DNA from: Phallus indusiatus
Taxonomy: Eukaryota; Basidiomycota; Agaricomycetes; Phallales; Phallaceae
Assembly (NCBI GenBank): GCA_027605045.1
Contig: JAQFWX010000050.1
Coordinates: forward strand, 1 to 64,000
Length of the DNA: 64,000 nt
Reading direction: 5' to 3'
Of the stretch, positions 44,762 through 56,400 are shown piece after piece (the stretch's first letter is position 1; each line of letters opens with the position of its first letter). Both the position numbers and the translations under genes were made by a program. Under the pieces are notes generated by a model, which saw only the letters and a program-made list of their open reading frames with translations, had not been told where the DNA came from and did no database searches.

Positions 44762-45958
44762 TTAACAAATAGAAACAAGCGCCTCCAATGTTTCTTCAGG
44801 ATGATCCCAAAACATCTGCAAAAACAACTTTGTTAGAGCTCAAGAACCTTCTCGAAAGTCTGTTAAACTTACAAACGTATTTTTTCCTGTGAGGACACAA
44901 GATTTCACGGTCCTAACATCTGCTTCTTGCGCCATTCTTTCCACCTCCCAGGCGGCATAGACAATAGACCAGGAGACCGAATCCCCGTACAACAACCCCA
45001 CTTCCAACAACGGGAGTGAAGTTTTTACCGTTTGGTCGCACAAGACCCCTCGTGTCTGTTCCAAAAACTCTTCCTGGAATCTCTGCAACATAGGATTCTC
45101 GGAGCGAGTCATAGGTCTTTCATCTACCGTAGATGCACGATCTTCGGGTGACATGTGAGTATATGTCGTATTTTGCGGAAAAACGTTGGTGGCGAGTTGG
45201 TGCACGTCTTTGGCGGACAAATCTCCATTGTCAAAATAGCCACTCGCCCAATGCATGAAGGCCTCTCCTCGAGCTTCCGGGGGAACGTTTGGATCAAGGT
45301 TAGGATAGTAAATTTTGATATCGCGTGGATGAGGAATTCCTAATGCAACCGCAGGTGCAGCTAGAAAATTTATTCGAATCCCTTGCTAGCTGAATTCAAA
45401 CATATTGAATGCTCACTGTGAATAATAATCCTTCTCACGTATTTTCCCAATGTGTCTTTGATAGCAGCTGGATAAGAATTAATAGCAGATATAACGCCCA
45501 AGGAAGCCATATTCCCTAAAGACCATCCCATTAACGCTATCCCACCCACCTTTCCGTCGGAACTTAGAACAGGAATGGAACATTCTTCGATCAGTCTAAT
45601 GAGCACAGTAGCATATTCCAGTGCTCTTTGTCGTAAGAAGGCAGATCTGGCTTCTTTATCGCCGTTTGCTATGGTATCCAATTCTTCAGCAGAGAACAAT
45701 GTTGTGTCGGCGTAGTCTCGTCGGTTGACGCCAATCAACCTAACGCCTGTACTCGGAGCCAGGGCAACCGCTCTGTCAAATATACCTGAACACACATGAG
45801 TAGAGATCAGACAGGCTCAGTATGTACTAACCACTGTTGAAAGCTAACCCATGAAATATAACAGCTGTCGTATAAATATCGCTTGTAGCAGGTTTGCCGC
45901 TGTCCGAGTAAGAGAAATTCAGAACACGGTCTTTAACATTGACTGAAATTTCAAACAT
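44762..45958 (-). CDS. Diverged alpha/beta-hydrolase paralogue (345 aa)
   Basis: Exons 45958-45832, 45785-45417, 45360-44873 and 44815-44762 total 1038 nt. It belongs to the same family as the 1.7-10 kb array: start MFEISVNVKD with SYSDSGKP (array: YLDSGAP), oxyanion HG (IFHGLAF), NRRDYADT (array: TRRDYxGS), nucleophile elbow GWSLGN with Ser131, LLYGDSVSW and a final GKNTF just before the last intron. The last short exon (MFWDHPEETLEALVSIC) equals the array's last exon in place and length. It has one extra intron early in the gene. Its separation and low identity suggest an older split than the array copies. It is intact; substrate unknown. Confidence 0.85.
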
Positions 45959-46589
45959 GATGCTTCAAAAGCTTGTGCGATGGATTTCATCCAGATACCT
46001 TCCAATATGAGGTCAATCTAATCGGAACAGATCGGGCTGGATCATGCGCAGGCTCTGGGAACTCGAATTAGTTGCTGGAAATAGCCCTTGTTTATGACGT
46101 AACGGACACTAGATGGTTGGTAATGAAAGTTCAAAAATAGTTTGAATTCGTGGTTGCTGCAAGGTGTTTGGATGCGCTTCAAGACTGCATATATTGAGGG
46201 TTGAACGTTGATCCATTCAACTGCTTCTAGCCCGGATGCCTACAACATATAGGGATTTTTAGTTCGTTGATATGTTTTACACGCGAAGTTTTCATTAGAT
46301 GTAGATATTTGAAAGGGCTGGCCGGAGCTGAATCCGGAATCCGGCATACCAGTGCATACGAGTGAGAATAAAAAGATACATTGTTTTGAATGCGTCTTAA
46401 TCTGTAGTACAAGCAGCACAAGTGAGACTATTAATAAGCACTGTATCTCCGGACTGATGTGGATGTCGCGCAGCCGAACAATTTGTGGAAGTGAGGGCTA
46501 TGGAAGTGAGGGCCGTGGAACACCAAGTTTGCCATGAGCGATAATATCAATACCGCTATCACAATAGATACAGCTGCTGTTAGAGTCCA
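45959..46589. other. Intergenic
   Basis: Between the hydrolase paralogue promoter and the 3' end of the next minus-strand gene. Nothing recognised. Confidence 0.5.
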
Positions 46590-47642
46590 TCACCAAGAAT
46601 CGTAGCTACTCTCATTCGAGAACTTTAATTCGCCGTCGTATACAGGATCAGACTGTCGTCCTTCAGGCAGTACACGCTGCAGTCTAATTCCCATAACTTG
46701 CGCCGTTCCAAAATCAAACCGCGCCGTGCGAAGTATATTTTTCGGCAGGGCCGAACCTGGAGAAAGAAATTGCGAGATGCCATCGAGAGAATATAAATGC
46801 TTGAGATCAATTTTCTCCCTCTTGGCTGTATATCCATTCCCGCTTCGGTACGTTCGACGAGCGATATTCAAGAAAGTCAAAACATCGCGGGGTCTGGAAG
46901 TTGCTGAAGTGAGGCAGCCTGCTGCAGCAAAACGGTTATAAACCAGATCTAGTATAGAATTTTAAGAGATACGACAATGCCATACGCAGAACGATAGACT
47001 TGCGAGATATTTTTTCCAAGGTATCTGTGCTCTTGCTTGGAATCGGATGTAGTTCGAGAACATGAACTGGCATTGGGGTTGATCTAAAGATATGCGGTTG
47101 CAGTTTCCCTAGTTTAATATCCAAAACATCATTTAGTCCTGCTTCCTTGATCAGTTGATTTATAGGATCCTGATGCCAATTAGCAAAGCAACAAAAAGCA
47201 TAGATGATTGAGCAGACCGATACCTTTAAGCCTTGTAACAACCTCGTTATCTCTCTGAATGAGAACTTGAGGTCATCACTGTCAGCAGCGAGTCGATCGT
47301 AATCAGCATATCTTTGAGAAGGAGCATCCTAATGAAACATAAGCACCTAAATGACGCACGTACGTAAAACATACTCCTATATTGATATTGCCTAGCCTGA
47401 AAGCTAACATTGATGAAAGAGGCGGGAATACTTCGGGATAGATATTTGCTTCCCGACCATTCTTGATCAAGAAGTTGCGGAAAGCTGCGATCTTTAAGAT
47501 GGTTTCCGGGCTTGACTTTCCTTAAAACGTATATAAGGTACGTTGGAAAGCCATTTGAGGACAGTAGTAGACTCACGAGTGGTATTACCAGATCTACAGA
47601 GTCCGAAGGGTAAATCAACTTAACCCGAGTCATGACATCCAT
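46590..47642 (-). CDS. Unrecognised protein (283 aa)
   Basis: Five exons join in phase: 47642-47577, 47515-47375, 47328-47224, 47169-46944 and 46903-46590, total 852 nt. It starts MDVMTRVKLIYPSD and ends ESSYDSW. I recognise no domain. It is soluble-looking, with mixed charged helices (for example QRYADYDRLAADSDDLKFSF), no signal peptide and no membrane span. The last intron is only 40 bp, short even for a fungus; without it the frame would stop at SYLLKFYTRSGL, giving a shorter protein. The phase agreement of five exons supports a real gene, but the model is comparative-free. Confidence 0.5.
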
Positions 47643-47895
47643 TACGCACGATGAGTCATAGGCTGTTTATACGTTTTGAAGCGATTTCTCACTTTTGTTG
47701 TGTGTTTCACGATAGACATTTCAATGTCGTAGCTACTCGGGGAGGAAAACTTCCGTTTGAGCGCTTATGCGCTTACGTCCGTGAAACTTACGTAGATAAA
47801 ATACCAAGCTATTTGTAAGCAGTCCTAGTGACCAGTCCTTGACAACAACTTGGAAGACAATAATTTACACAAAAAATAAACAAAATGATTGTCTC

Positions 47896-48509
47896 TCATT
47901 CACATCGTATCTCCTCAATTGTATGTGTATTCCATCCACTCTCCGATTTTTCCGCAGCCATCCCTTCTTTTCTCGACGGTAATGACCGATATTTGTAATC
48001 AAAGTTTTCGCCGACTATCGTCAATGGACGCAGTCCGTTTTTTCGTTCCTGTTCCTGCTCTTTGAGCTCTCTTCGTCTTCGGAAATAACGCCATGAAAAA
48101 TATACAGAAATGAGAAGAAGAAGGATTCCTGTATTACGACAATTTGTTTGTTTGGTGTTCGTACTGTCAGATTGCCAAATCCCCTCGGCTTACCGATGAC
48201 TACAATGGTGATAATAATTGCTGTCGAAAGCGAGGATCTACGACATGGGATAATATTCCCGCTTGGTAATTTTGAAGTAGGTTTAGCTATTGGTTTGGTT
48301 TTACTGAAACATGTATTGAAGAACACATACTCAGAATCAAAGCACGCAGGAGCAACAGCGTACACGACTCGCCGTTTATCTAATTCCATGATAGCTGCTT
48401 TTGTTTGATCAAAACCTGAGTATCGTGGTATAACGACTGGAGACATTCTGAAAGGGAGGAATGGAGTTATACAGTGGGATGAAATTGCGTTTGGTGCTTT
48501 ATCTGCCAT
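47896..48509 (-). CDS. Single-pass membrane protein of unknown function (182 aa)
   Basis: Exons 48509-48194 and 48128-47896 total 549 nt. Splicing joins two half-helices into one strong transmembrane segment (STAIIITIVVIG with ILLLLISVYF), followed at once by a basic stop-transfer stretch (WRYFRRRRELKEQEQERK) and a cytosolic tail. The unspliced frame instead runs on to a hydrophobic but less regular end, so the spliced form is preferred. The N-terminal half has no cleavable signal peptide I can see; the true start may be upstream or the first exon may be mis-bounded. Function unknown. Confidence 0.45.
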
Positions 48510-49060
48510 GCCATGTCAATGCCCTACCTTATAATCCTTGAGTCAGTGCGATGCAAGCTATCAGCAGTCCCCCATCCACGCGCTTTCCATTGACAATGCC
48601 CCCTAAACATCACTTCAGGTTTGGCAACTGGCCAAGGCCCTTTTGTTTGACAATGCTATGCAAAATACACGACACTTTTTGCCATGAGCCATGTAGTTCA
48701 AACTCCTCAACCTGAAGCGCTAGACAACCATCTCATCTTTTACCTAACTTTACAGACAGTCAGTTGACGACTATTGAAATATGAGTAGGCTGGCGAGGCA
48801 CATTGAACACACGAGGCTTCGGCGTGACTGCGAATTCACCACGATGTGTGCTGCGCAAAAAAATCCTTCCGATTATTAAACCCAGATATACGAATATAAT
48901 TTCACGTTGAAATCATGTCTACCAAAAGGTAATCGTCTATCTATATAATGACTCTTCAGGGAATTCGTGGCAGGTCCATCCAGCGTCTGGAAACCAGAGC
49001 CAAGTAAACCGACTTAGTAGGCGAATTTCTCTTAAAGACGGATGGCGTCGTTCGCGTGGT
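48510..49060. other. Intergenic
   Basis: Nothing recognised. The minus-strand frame at 48937-49176 overlaps the proposed last exon of the F-box gene in another frame and is not counted. Confidence 0.45.
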
Positions 49061-50475
49061 TCATCTCGACGTCCAATTGGGCATTCGACGTTCTCTCTTG
49101 AGAACCCTTTGTCTATATCTGAACATGAAGAAAAACCCGCGATGTCCGAGACGTGATAGACCTGAAGATGGTACAAGGACGTCGAAATACTGTGCCATAA
49201 ACTCTATTATTTTTTATTTTTGGCAAACCATGGTTAGTTTGCGTTCAAGATTCCGTGAATCTGAAAGAATTAATGACTCACGGATATAGCGGAAGACCGA
49301 TCTCCGCGATACCCACGAACGAACCGGATGGTTAAGAAATGAATGTGAGGAAATGCTGCTGATAGGGCTGGCAGAACGTCTTGTCGCAAGGTGGTAGAAC
49401 ATTCAAGGGATACCTTCCGCACACGTACGGTCGGGGGTTGGTCAAACATCAAACTGGAGGGGAGGACGGGATCTAGTGGACACCATTTAAAACGGATCGA
49501 GGAGACAGGACGGCCACTGCTAACCACACGGACGAGGCTAGCAGTCCCGGCTACGTTGGTGAGTCCGGGAGGAGTGTGCTCTCCCAAATAGGGCAGCGCT
49601 TCATCCATCCAACCGAGTATAGCCAGTGTGGTAAGTTTTCCGCAGGAGTCGAGAAGCTCGTATAAAGCCTCTGCTTTATCATTATCCACGGGGGTGATTT
49701 TGACATCAGTGATTGTCAAATTTTTGATAGTGTGTGATGGGGAGCGGCATATTAGAGTTGATATGGGGACTATACATTCCATGGAAAACGTCAAAGACGT
49801 TAGTGTCGACAGAGAGCGGGAGAGTAGTTGTCGGAGCAGTTTTGGAGCAATAATTGAGCGGCGGGGGTCGTATTCATACTTCAGGTCTTTTAAACGCGTC
49901 GTAATCTGTGTTCTACGAATTGTCGAAAGACCAATGTCCATTTGACAATTGTAGAGTACGATTCTTTCTAGGCTTCGCGACAAATAAAAAGCATCTTGGA
50001 GTTTACTTGATATGGGGCTGAAAATGACGGTAAGCGTCTCGAGGGAGGGTAAATCGCGTATAAGAGATCCAAGGACGTCGTACGCGACTGTCCAATGTTT
50101 ATCCACAACGCAGTATTCAGTATTTTGCCATAACTCTGGGTCTTCGTCATGCAATGAGTCCAAAAACGACCAACCGCTGATTTCAAGCGTCTTGATGTAG
50201 TTTTGCAGATGCGGATGTGTCTTCAGCCCTTCTACGCGTTTGGAAACCCGGCGATATAGATCGACCAGAGGCTGAAAAACTTTTTCATAGTCGATTTCAT
50301 CCCAAGGATGAGTCGGCAATATCATCCCGTCAAACCGTACTGCGCGGAAAAGGAACGGTAATGTAACTTCCCTGAGCAGTTTGTTCGTCGCCGAAAGCGC
50401 GCACAAGTCGTTTCTCGAGGTAACGTAGTTCTCCACGATGCGTTGACAGATTTTTCGTGAGATAATGGTAGGCAT
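49061..50475 (-). CDS. F-box-like protein (440 aa; last exon tentative)
   Basis: The main exon 50475-49282 encodes 398 residues beginning MPTIISRKICQRIVENYV. The pattern RKICQRIVENY...LCALSATNKLLREVTLPFLFRAVRF is typical of fungal F-box domains, in which a short N-terminal helix bundle binds SKP1. It is followed by leucine-rich-repeat-like strands (LETLTVIF, LERIVLYNC, LTSLTFSM, IKNLTITDV, LTTLAILGW). Such proteins act as substrate adaptors of SCF ubiquitin ligases. The ATG chosen lies at residue 24 of the open frame, directly before the domain. I propose a second exon 49189-49061 after a GTGAGT donor, adding 42 residues; without it the protein stops at VSH shortly after the donor. Confidence 0.7.
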
Positions 50476-50975
50476 TATTTTGGTGGAGAGGAGGAATGTT
50501 AGTGAATGATAAAAATAACAGCGATGACAGTGTATTTTGTACAACTATTCACATCAATTTTTCAGCCCTCGCTTGAGGTGAGTGAATTATCGCAATCGGT
50601 TTGTTATTATAGACGCGGCGCCTAGAGCCCGAGACAAAGCTTTGACCTCTTTTGACCCACCAAGTATCACCTTAGAGAAATGAAACAATGCACATCGACA
50701 TAGCAATGAGGTTCGAATTGGTCACGCTGGTCTCAATAGGTGTTCGAATATGGAAGTGCCAAGACGTGCCTTACAATTCAGTTTACGTGTTCGACACATA
50801 ATAAATACCCCGAGAAATGGTATATGTATATATACAGCCTAGATTAAATGAACTCCTGAACGCGTATATACGGAAGCATGGAAACGAAATCAAAGAAAAG
50901 AAAGGAGAAGAGAAGAGGGTAAGGAAAGAAGACACGGAGAATTCAAAAAAGCAGGCTCCGTCCTCAGTCAGTGTG
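50476..50975. other. Intergenic between F-box gene start and calcineurin A end
   Basis: About 500 bp with no gene; holds the F-box promoter and the CNA1 3' untranslated region. Confidence 0.5.
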
Positions 50976-53442
50976 TTAATCATCAATATTCTCGATAATC
51001 TCTTCGAGAGTGTTAATAGCATCAGAAACGTCCTTTCTTCGGATACCAGGCGGCGACTTTGGATTTCTCTCCGGATCTGAAAGGGGAGTCTTAATATTCG
51101 TCTTTAATGGTGATAAATCTTTAGGGGTGAGGCTTGGACTGGGATTCTGATTAACCAAACTGGCTGATAGAATATCGATACTGGCTAATGCGGAAAGTCG
51201 TCTTTTGTCGGTATCCGTGGGTGTGACGGGGCCGTGCGTCTCAGAGGAGGATTGAGAAGGCGTCGAGGCGGTTTCCAGTTCATCATCTGTTGTATATTCC
51301 ACCTCCATTATCGAGGTAGTCACTTGATAGTCAATTGGATCTATTTCCATAGGGTGTGGTCGGGGCGCTGGAGGTAATCGTTCATTCTCAAGATCCGATT
51401 TTCGACTACGAAATATTTGGTAAAAGGTTAAATGAAACCTAAACAGTTGACGTACGCATCCTCAAAGGTGGTAATTGCATTCCGAATGCCCTCTGCGCCA
51501 CTGGCTAGAGTTCCATACGGCAGTTTAGTCATACCAGCAAGACTTTTCAACTCCGAGACTTTTTCTGATTCCTCTCTATGGCACAGATATTTTATCAGTC
51601 AAAGAAAGTTAATGACAGATGAAACGACGAACCGAAGCAACGTGAACGCTCTAGCCAGTCGGCCTATCGCTCGTATCTTGTTTTTAATAACATGCCTTCT
51701 ATCGGCTACATCTCCATTTATAGACTCGTTGGGAGAGTCTAACACTGATGTTAGGGCATCTTCGGCTTCAACCTCGATAGCATGAGCACTAGATTCCCCT
51801 TCCAATTCTTCCCTAGTACAACAATTGAGCACAGCCACAAGCATCTCCGTGACTGAATTACCAGTTCAAAAATCGCATTAGAAGGGAGAAAACAAAAGGT
51901 TCCGAAAAACATACTTTTCAGCCCAAGAAAAGGTAAACTCCAAGTGAAAACATCCATAAATTCGGGTAGCCAATAAGGATGCGGGGAATGATTGAATTGT
52001 CGAATGTTCATATAGCCGCCATCGTATTTGAAAATGGCGGCCTTGTTGTTGTAGGCGTCAAGATAATTAGGTGCTGAGAAGACTGTCATGACAGCTGGGA
52101 ATCCTGTCGTTACTGTTTTACGGTAACATCGATACCCAGCGACTTGAGCCTCATGAGCTCGAATAATTGATAATAAGTTATTGCGTTCCAAAAATTTGCA
52201 TGCAGCACGATAGCTGTACAAGCAAGAATTATTAACGAGATCTTTTTTTTGTCTGTATAAGCTGGACATACGTATAAAAATAGGAGCATCCTCGGGTATG
52301 ATTCTCAACAAAAGTTTCGTCTGGGTTCCGTTCTTGTCCAAAATTCTCGATGGGATCTGACCATAAAATATCGCACATTAGTCCCTTTGTTGGCGGTTCT
52401 CGGAAACGATTTAACTAAGGAAAAAAGAATTGAATCAATGCCACAGAAGAAACAAAATTCCATAAATAGAGGTGTTTTACATTTCGCAAATCGTTCAAAG
52501 TCTCCAGCTCGGGAGAAAGTCCACCGTGAATGCACAAAAATTGGCCGTTCATTATTGCCGCTAGGGGCAAGGCGCAAAATGATTCAATACAAGCTTCATA
52601 AACATTTACAGAATACTTATGCACACATTCACGCCTGAATGTGAAGTATTCTGTGAGATGTCTACATTCGTGATTTCCGCGGAGGAGAAATATTGAGTCC
52701 GGGAAGCATATCTTCAATGACCATATATAGAGAACGCACTATAGTTATGCGGAAATGAAAAGTTGTGATATTACATAGACTGATATACTACTTACTTCAA
52801 TGCTGAAATAGCCTCTGTCCACATAGTCGCCCAAAAACAAATATCTGGTCTCTGCTGGGTCTCCTCCAACGTTATTGTCAAACAGTTTCATAAGATCGTA
52901 CTAATAGCGAAAATGAGACACGACAGACGGAAAGAGATGATTCTGCTAACGTATTGGCCATGTATGTCACCACACACTTAACACAAGTTAGAGATGCCAC
53001 ACTGGTAAGTGGGAACTGAGCATACCGGTTAACGGAACGTCCAGCTCTAGAACATTCGGTTCTTTCTTCAAAATATTTGTGGCGGTGAGAATAATATACA
53101 AAGCTTGAGATTCTGTTACTCTTCCTTCGTTGAAGAAATGTTCCTTTAGGAATGCAATATTTGGTTTGGCTCGATCGGAAGCAGAAAAAAATTCTTCATC
53201 TGTGGGCAGACGAGATTCCGGTGGTTTTACCTAGGGAAAACACGCGAGTTAAATCTCCCACCGAGCGCGCTTTCTTTGGAGACGAGTATAATGGCAAAAC
53301 GCAGACTTACATCCTTGACGAACCGTTCCGTCGTGGAAACGAAGGAGTCGTCATAGGGCTGTTGTGTGAGATCAGCCTTCACAGGAGACGACTCTTGACT
53401 CTCCTTGATCTGAAGTGCAGCATTTTCGAGCTGAGAGTGCAT
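50976..53442 (-). CDS. CNA1: Calcineurin A, catalytic subunit of Ca2+/calmodulin-dependent phosphatase PP2B (645 aa)
   Basis: Ten exons: 53442-53311, 53230-53026, 52976-52951, 52900-52796, 52738-52481, 52414-52272, 52213-51915, 51852-51633, 51575-51456 and 51405-50976, total 1938 nt. Metallophosphatase motifs are intact: GDIHGQ (115-120), GDYVDRG (145-151), RGNHE (176-180), IHGG and SAPNYLD. After the core come the B-subunit-binding helix, a calmodulin-binding region ([33 protein letters not shown]) and an autoinhibitory-type segment ([19 protein letters not shown]), then a long Ser/Thr/Pro-rich tail common in fungi. It works in calcium stress signalling with CNB1 and calmodulin. A 26-nt exon encodes VCGDIHGQY. 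The start [11 protein letters not shown] is the first ATG in the frame with family similarity. Confidence 0.95.
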
Positions 53443-56400
53443 GAAAGATAATCAAACGTGGACGAGTCTTTGTATCTGAGACGGGAACAGCACGTGTGGT
53501 GGCATTTGGGTGCACCACTAGGCAGTGCTTGCGGTGTCACAGAGTGACATGCTGAGAGTGACTCGGGGAGACTTTCCCATCTATAGTATACAACTTGAAC
53601 TTCAGTCTATCCTAATCTATTTGCTCATGCAGTTCATTTGCCAAAAATGCCTTCCCTGTAATGCCCTCGATCGCAGTAATTTATCAAATGCTAATGGAGT
53701 ATCTAGATCTGTCGGTTCTCACTGCCAATTCTCTCAAAGATGATTGGCTACAACAGGGTTCCTAAGGCGATGTCAGTGAATTTAACTAGGGATTTCGAAT
53801 AACAAAACGTGTTTCGACCTTGTTTTCTTTGGCACATTTCACGCAGGAAAGCGAAAATTGACAGGTTCTCCATTCAAATCTATTTGTGTGTCGAACCGAA
53901 GACATGTCAGTATCGAAATTTCTTCGTGCCGCTGTGCAATGATAAGGGCGAATTTATTTGAAAAGAGCACAGCCACTCATTCAATGGGCAATGCGTAACG
54001 CATAGCGAATTGGATTGCGCGATGCTGTGAATCCACATGCCCTACACGTGGGTAATGAGTTTTGGTCTAAATGAAATTTGTGAGTTGACCATTGTGGACT
54101 ATCTGCCTCGAGAAGATCGTTTAAAGCCCCCCGCATTATAAATCGGATGCCACGCGCAATTCAATCATATGTGTGTTCTACTGTTGCTGTGCTCGGAAAG
54201 AGTCGTCCAAACCAACGTTTGGGTAACTTTCTAACGGTGCCTTCTCGGGCGTCTCTCAGCGACGGTGTTGCCTTCTGGTTATCACTCACCGCGGCGCGTC
54301 CAAGTTCGGTTCCAAACCTACTAATAGTCTGTCCATAGATAATAAGTTGTAATCTACGCGACATAATTACACATTTAACAGGTAAATTGACGTATCCGAG
54401 CCCTGACTCCACATGTCCGTCTAATCAAGAAAGTCGAGACTTTTTTTCAGTACTATCATCCCTGAAGACAAGACAAGCGGCTACTACATACGTCGTCTGA
54501 ACAATCACGCAAGAGTGCGAAAGCCCGACGGACTATTGAAGCATAACTGATGATGTCGTCGAGACAGCTCAGCTGACACTTGGACCTAATCCATTCCCGA
54601 ACTCGGTTCCTAAGGGACTTTTCTCGTGACCAGACAAGGCCGAGCGAATTATCCGCTAGAAGGCGTCGCTCCAATCTATCCAATTCATAAAAGACGCGAA
54701 GAATGCAAAGACTTGTACCACATGAATTGACTTGTGCCGAGCATGTCCCGTTTAATATGGTTAGGCTATGGACCTCAACCCCCGTATATACGTCAACCAT
54801 TCAGCAGCGAAGGTGATGATGACCCATCGGCATAACATCTTTTCAGCACGTGAACTTGAATGTCTCATATGAGCAAGGAACGGATGGCAATTCCAGAAGT
54901 CACGGGGGAGATCATAGGCGATGTTCAGTGATTGATTTTGCAAGCCAGGTGATAGGGTGATAATGCCCTTCTATCCCTCTTCCTCCACTAGGGTTTAAAA
55001 ATTCGCAGCGAAAAGGCCGTTTATCACTTGACACTCTCCTTCTCCCGTTCTCCACTACTTGACCCGCTGTTCTTCCCTCGTGAACTGTTGGAAACGGGGA
55101 TTCTACGCAATGAGAAGAGGCCATTAACGTTTCCCTCAGAAGAATGTCACGGTCTCTTGCGACGAAAGCCGGGGATGGCGCGAGTTTATTTGAAAAGAAC
55201 CTCGCTGAGTGGCCACGTAATAATGCCATTCCAGCGCATTTGAATACACCGTGACTCCAATACAACGCCATAGCACCCTTAACGCTGTGGCGGTGGGGCC
55301 ACAATAAATTGAGGAGGAATTATGGCTGAATTGAAAGAAAAAATGGGGCTGATCATCGGCAGACTCGCACGTGAACAGTTCATAGTGTTTCCGCCGACGA
55401 AAGTGTACGTCTGACCTCTGGAACATATAAAACCTCCACCGTCCTCGCTGAAAGTGAAGGCCTTAGCTCATGAAAAGATCACCTCTAATCTTTTCCCTTC
55501 TATCTTTTTTCCCGTTTAGACCAAAACATGGATCGTTATCGTTTCCGAGTACCCCGATAGGAATCAACACATGAATAAAACAGAGAACGCTCATCATCGA
55601 TGGACCCTTGCGAGCTAGAAAAAGAGATTGCCTATTGCGAATGCGTATACGTTCTGAAGACATGGAAGAGCTATATTCGACGAGAGACTTCCCACACCCC
55701 TCGCTGTCAATCGCTGTCAATCGCTGATGGTCATTACATGTCAATTTCCCGATTCCTTTCCGAGATTCTAGCAAACAATATGAAGAAGAGAATGGATCTA
55801 ATGGCGCTTAGATTCAGAGTATTGAGGGGTAGGATGGGGTGGACCAGTGGTTATGGTTTAAGATATCGCGATGGGAGCTGTTGTTGAGTGGCACTACATA
55901 ATAGGACCTAACCGATTATTGCTTGTCAACATATTCTAGTGAGTTCAACATACTTATTATGAACTCATATATCGCTGTGCCTTTCCACCTTGATCGGGCG
56001 TGCGACTATTGGTCTCTCACCTCCAGGTCTGTTCCTTGCTCCCTATCGTATCTGTCTTCGAATTCTCTTCGGCTTCCGCCTTGCACAACTGTCTTCTCAA
56101 AATACATCAGTCTCCAAGAGACCATGCTATATCCGTGGGCCGTCGTCGCTTATCGACAGGTTAAAAAACCATTGAGCGGTGCTACCAGATAATCGGACCA
56201 TCTTCACACACACACACAACAACAACCCCCGTGTGTCGATTAGATTCGATATCAATCTTCTTTTTTAATAATTCTTTTTTATAAATCCCCATTCCGTCAA
56301 CACCTTCGAAAACCCAACATCGATTCTTCTTTTTGACGTGTAGTAAAGATCCTGCAACTCGGCTCAAGAGACAGGGCTGTCCATATTCTTCTTTTACAAC

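Noticed and set aside
53180..53195. Apparent frameshift in the calcineurin A gene at a poly-A run
   Set aside because: Recounting gives seven A on the plus strand, which keeps [20 protein letters not shown] in frame; the gene is intact.
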